Position numbers and translations under genes: made by a program. Below, in pieces: positions 60,994-64,000 of a stretch of 64,000 nt of DNA. Source of the stretch: Thermoplasmata archaeon (GTDB lineage Archaea > Thermoplasmatota > Thermoplasmata > GCA-020350865); contig CP070751.1 in NCBI GenBank assembly GCA_020348445.1, positions 767,216-831,215 on the forward strand. Direction: 5' to 3'. The notes under the pieces are model-generated. The model was not told where the DNA came from and made no database searches. It saw nothing but the letters and a program-made list of their open reading frames with translations. Numbering within the stretch: the first letter of the stretch is position 1; every line of letters starts with the position of its first letter.

Positions 60994-62124
60994 ATGAAAA
61001 TATGTTTTGTGACACCAACGTTTTATCCAACCATAGGGGGGGCAGAGAATATGATTTTTGAAGTCGCCTCTCGTTTAGTTGATATTGACCATGAAGTCAC
61101 TATTATATCAAGAGGATTTGCGGGCATGAAAAAAGTTGAAAACTATAATGGAATACAAGTTCAACGAGTGTTAACAATTAATAATCCTCTAGGTATAGTT
61201 CCTCTTCAATTCTCTTTATTCAACAAATTAGGAAGAGTTATAAAAAAATATGAGCTTGTACATGAATTCTACCCCTTTCATATGGGACTCTCTACCGTGG
61301 TAAGAAAAAAGATAGCCAAGAAACCTTTAGTTTTAACTTTAGTAGGAAGTGATACATATGATCCAATAAAACCAATTCCCAAAATCTTCAATCCTTATCT
61401 GTCATGGGTAATGAATAACGCTGATGCGGTTACAGCAATATGTGGTGAGTTAACAGAACATGCGAAAGCGCAGGGTAGTAAAAAAAGGATAACCATAATT
61501 CCCGCGGGTGTAGATTTAAGAAAGTTTAATCCCAATGTAAAAGGCGATATTATTAGAAAGGACTTGAATATCAAAGAAGGAGAAATAATGGTTTTATCCG
61601 TTCAAAGATTACATCCCAGGAAGAAATTACAATGCCTACTTAAAACAGCAAGAATGGTAAATCAAAATCATTCTCAAGTAAAATTTGTTATTGTTGGGGA
61701 AGGGCCTGAACGCGAAAATCTAATTCAGATGGCTAAAAGCCTAGATTTAGAGAACAATGTGATTTTTACTGGCTTAGTACCAGAAACGCAACTCCCCAAA
61801 TATTACGCAGCATGTGACATTTTTGCATTACACAGCTTATATGAAGGTTTTGGAATGGTTTTGGTTGAGGCCATGGCAACTGGTAAACCAGTGGTTTCAA
61901 CAAATGTTGGAGCAATACCAGAGGTTGTTGACCATGGGAAAACAGGATTGTTAGTTCCACCTTTGAATGAAATGGCATTAGGAGAAAATATAATACGTTT
62001 AATTGAAGACAAAGAACTCAGAAAGAAAATGGGGAGAAATGGACTAATTAGGACACAACAAAAGTATAATTGGGATAATATAGTTAAGGAATATCTCGAC
62101 ATATATAAAAAACTGGTTAATTGA
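60994..62124 (+). CDS. GT4-family glycosyltransferase
   Basis: A 376-aa enzyme with MKICFVTPTFYPTIGGAENM, the classic GT4 opening. The donor domain has VLSVQRLHPRKKLQCLLKT, VGEGPERENLIQMAKSL, and HSLYEGFGMVLVEAMATGKPV followed by GAIPEVVDHGKTGLLVPP. GAGG precedes the ATG. The next gene, a membrane transferase, begins 35 bases after its stop. Confidence 0.93.
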   Translation: MKICFVTPTFYPTIGGAENMIFEVASRLVDIDHEVTIISRGFAGMKKVENYNGIQVQRVLTINNPLGIVPLQFSLFNKLGRVIKKYELVHEFYPFHMGLSTVVRKKIAKKPLVLTLVGSDTYDPIKPIPKIFNPYLSWVMNNADAVTAICGELTEHAKAQGSKKRITIIPAGVDLRKFNPNVKGDIIRKDLNIKEGEIMVLSVQRLHPRKKLQCLLKTARMVNQNHSQVKFVIVGEGPERENLIQMAKSLDLENNVIFTGLVPETQLPKYYAACDIFALHSLYEGFGMVLVEAMATGKPVVSTNVGAIPEVVDHGKTGLLVPPLNEMALGENIIRLIEDKELRKKMGRNGLIRTQQKYNWDNIVKEYLDIYKKLVN

Positions 62125-62159
62125 TTGGTAGGTGTATAAAAAAGGATACGGGAACTGAC

Positions 62160-63593
62160 ATGATACCCTCGGACAATTCCCGCCCGAAGCAGAGTTATGA
62201 TCTTTTTCACCTTCCAGATTTCACTAGAAAAATCATATTCTTCTTTTATTGCGTCATACTAGGCTTCACCGTAATATTTGGAGTGTATATTTTAACATAT
62301 TTTTTACTCATCTTTCTATTTCTCATCCTTGTTTCTTGTCTAGGGGGATCAAAAATAATTGAAAAGATACTATCCATGCCAAGGTGGAAAAAGGTTGTAT
62401 TAATTTTCGTGTTTACATTATTGTTGCGCTTGGTTATGCTCATTCAGACACAGCAAATAGGCCGAGATCTTGATGCATACATTTGGAGAAGCGAGAGGAT
62501 GCTTCAAGGTGATATCCCTTATCGTGATTTTTATGGTGGAAATAAGCCACCACTTTACGAGCTATTGGTTTTTTTAATTGGATACCTTTTTGGCCCTGGA
62601 CCCCTACCGTTCCGAGCCGTATTTTCTGTGTTTGATGCGCTAATTCCTGTTGTGTTATTTTGTATTTGTGTCAATGTATACAATGAACGATTTGCTTTAA
62701 TTTCTAGTCTAAGTTATTCATTATTCCCTATCAGCATTATATGTATAGGCCTTTCTGGGCACTATGAATCTGTGGTTGTCCTTTTCAGTTTAATGTCGAT
62801 TTTATTTTTACCAAAGAAAAGATTTAAGCTATCAGGTTTGTCATTGGGAATTTCATTTGCGCTTAAATTATATCCAATTGTGCTTTTACCATTCTTTTTA
62901 ACAGTTATTAAATCTTGGAAGATGAGAATATCTTATACGATCCTTTTTCTTTTACCAATGCTGGTATCATTAGGAACATTATATTTGATATCCCCCTCTG
63001 CTTTCTTTAAATATCTTGTGGAAGAATCAGAATGGGGAGGAAAAACTGCAATTTCAAGTGTAATAGAGATGATGGTAAATACCTCGGAAATTTTTTCTAT
63101 TAAAATATCATGGCTTGTATTGGCCTTTTTTGGATTTCTTATACTTTTACTGTTTATTGATTGGTCATCTCCAAAACGTGAAATGAATCTTATAAAATGG
63201 TTCAAAATTATAATATTTATTTTTATATTCTATTACGGATTTTATATAATCTTTGGTGTAATTTATTATAAAAATCCCCTTTATATGGCTTTAATCCCGT
63301 TAGTCATATATTTTACTCTTGCGGTCCTTCTCCTCCATAAATGTCTCCCTAAAATAATACCTAAATCATTGACCAAACCAAACTCTGAAGCGTTATTCAT
63401 TGTATCTACATTTGCCATTATGCTATTCATATTCGGTCTACCAAATTATTCTCCATGGTATTTTATTTGGTATCTACCCTTTCTATTGATGATTAGAACC
63501 AATAAAATTAAATATCTTCTACTTTGGATCTTGCCCTGGCATGGGATTGGCGAACATATGAGGCTATTGCCTGGTATGAAACCCGTCGATTAA
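62160..63593 (+). CDS. Polytopic membrane glycosyltransferase-like protein (GT39/GT87-like)
   Basis: About 477 aa from ATG 62160; a TTG at 62121 overlapping the GT4 stop is the alternative. About eleven helices. A catalytic-type outer loop is clear: QIGRDLDAYIWRSERMLQGD, then IPYRDFYGGNKPPLYELLVF, which matches the D-x-D/PPLY pattern of PMT/ArnT/GT87-type transferases using polyprenol-phosphate sugars. Later segments include GLSGHYESVVVLFSLMSILF and NYSPWYFIWYLPFLLM. Probably adds a mannose- or arabinose-like residue on the outer face. Confidence 0.8.
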   Translation: MIPSDNSRPKQSYDLFHLPDFTRKIIFFFYCVILGFTVIFGVYILTYFLLIFLFLILVSCLGGSKIIEKILSMPRWKKVVLIFVFTLLLRLVMLIQTQQIGRDLDAYIWRSERMLQGDIPYRDFYGGNKPPLYELLVFLIGYLFGPGPLPFRAVFSVFDALIPVVLFCICVNVYNERFALISSLSYSLFPISIICIGLSGHYESVVVLFSLMSILFLPKKRFKLSGLSLGISFALKLYPIVLLPFFLTVIKSWKMRISYTILFLLPMLVSLGTLYLISPSAFFKYLVEESEWGGKTAISSVIEMMVNTSEIFSIKISWLVLAFFGFLILLLFIDWSSPKREMNLIKWFKIIIFIFIFYYGFYIIFGVIYYKNPLYMALIPLVIYFTLAVLLLHKCLPKIIPKSLTKPNSEALFIVSTFAIMLFIFGLPNYSPWYFIWYLPFLLMIRTNKIKYLLLWILPWHGIGEHMRLLPGMKPVD

Positions 63594-63824
63594 TAGATTT
63601 TATCAACAATCCTTAAGAAAATTGAAACACAGTGAAAATATACCAATCTTCAAGGTCGTGACTAATAATGTATACACATTCAGATCTAGGCACAATATTA
63701 ATCTTCAGAGCAGAGTTCGAAAAAATCGTTCTCTTTACAATAAAGAATTTTAATAGAAGGGTGTAAGATGTGAGCTGTCCCAACACTTATGACAAAATAT
63801 ACTGGCTGATTTTCCCTAAACAAC

Positions 63825-63834
63825 TTTTATATAC
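63825..63834 (+). promoter_or_regulatory. TATA box of the SRP RNA gene
   Basis: TTTTATATAC lies about 25-30 bases before the predicted 5' end of the 7S RNA, the expected spacing. The 230 bases upstream, after the membrane glycosyltransferase gene, hold no gene. Confidence 0.6.
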
Positions 63835-63852
63835 TAGCATCGTCTTAACAAA

Positions 63853-64000
63853 ACCTGCTAGACTCGGCCGGGGTGTTCGGCGTACCCTTATACACCAAAA
63901 CCGTCGTTAGTGGGGGCGACACTCGGAGGCGGCGTAACCAGCTCGCAATCGAGCCAAATGCTGTCAATGAGATTTCGTCCCTCGGGGTCGGAGGTGGCAA
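63853..64000 (+). ncRNA. Archaeal signal recognition particle (7S) RNA, 5' part, cut by the window edge
   Basis: CTGCTAGACTCGGCCGGGG followed by GTTCGGCGTACCC matches the 5' domain of archaeal 7S RNA (helices 1-4, where relatives read GCTAGGCCGGGG..GTTCGGCGTCCCC). The later GGGGGCGACACTCGGAGGCGG matches the GGGGCCGAAGCCCGAGGGGCGG stretch of methanogen SRP RNAs. With SRP19 and SRP54 it targets membrane and secreted proteins to the translocon. The 3' half lies beyond base 64000. The exact 5' end is estimated from the TATA box. Confidence 0.82.

Overview
The window reads as a chromosomal segment of an archaeon, most likely a euryarchaeote of the Thermoplasmatota type. The markers are an archaeal/eukaryotic primase large subunit with iron-sulfur cysteines (priL), the oapABC gene triad, DUF835 and DUF2226 proteins, TATA-box promoters, a tRNA-His interrupted at the position typical of bulge-helix-bulge introns, and an archaeal 7S/SRP RNA at the right edge. 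No rRNA, CRISPR array, transposase or integrase was seen.

Layout. 1-3.4 kb: a tandem stem-loop repeat leading into a GT4 glycosyltransferase, then a leftward group of inositol-phosphatase-family enzyme, NAD kinase and JAMM metalloprotease. 3.5-9.8 kb: one giant secreted, membrane-anchored subtilisin-like protein. 9.9-14.3 kb: priL, a flippase-like membrane protein and a sugar dehydratase/aminotransferase pair. 14.5-19.1 kb: a giant surface protein (lamin-tail, PKD, FN3-like domains). 19.4-26.5 kb: a rightward, A+T-rich acyl-modification locus: hexapeptide acyltransferase, holo-ACP synthase, ACP, AMP-forming ligase, LuxE-like acyl-protein synthetase, LuxC-like acyl reductase, FabG-like reductase, methyltransferase. 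26.5-30 kb: polyprenol-phosphate glycosyltransferase, a GT-C-like membrane protein and argF. 30-32.5 kb: G-rich repeats, two co-varying hairpins, intron-containing tRNA-His and oapC-oapB-oapA. 32.6-41.7 kb: a putative surface-sensing locus of two DUF835 proteins flanking two tandem transmembrane proteins with winged-helix tails. 41.7-44.9 kb: a zinc-ribbon/coiled-coil protein, RNase Z and a small zinc-finger protein. 45-63.6 kb: an FtsX/MacB-type ABC system and a second glycan island (GDP-mannose dehydratase-like enzyme, five GT4 enzymes, several large membrane glycosyltransferase-like proteins, a Wzx-like flippase). 63.85 kb to the end: the start of the SRP RNA.

How the genes fit together. 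Most of the window serves the cell surface: sugar-nucleotide synthesis (dehydratase + DegT aminotransferase, GMD-like), lipid-linked assembly (DPM-like GT2, GT4 and GT-C enzymes), flipping, and very large exported proteins that would be plausible glycan acceptors. The most unusual part is the ACP-dependent LuxE/LuxC operon. Archaea generally make isoprenoid lipids without ACP, so a compact operon with its own ACP, its own phosphopantetheinyl transferase, an acyl ligase and an acyl-reducing pair suggests a dedicated carrier-bound acyl or aldehyde pathway, perhaps decorating a surface sugar. The second unusual part is the tandem receptor pair, which carries visible evidence of a module duplication with loss of one downstream gene.
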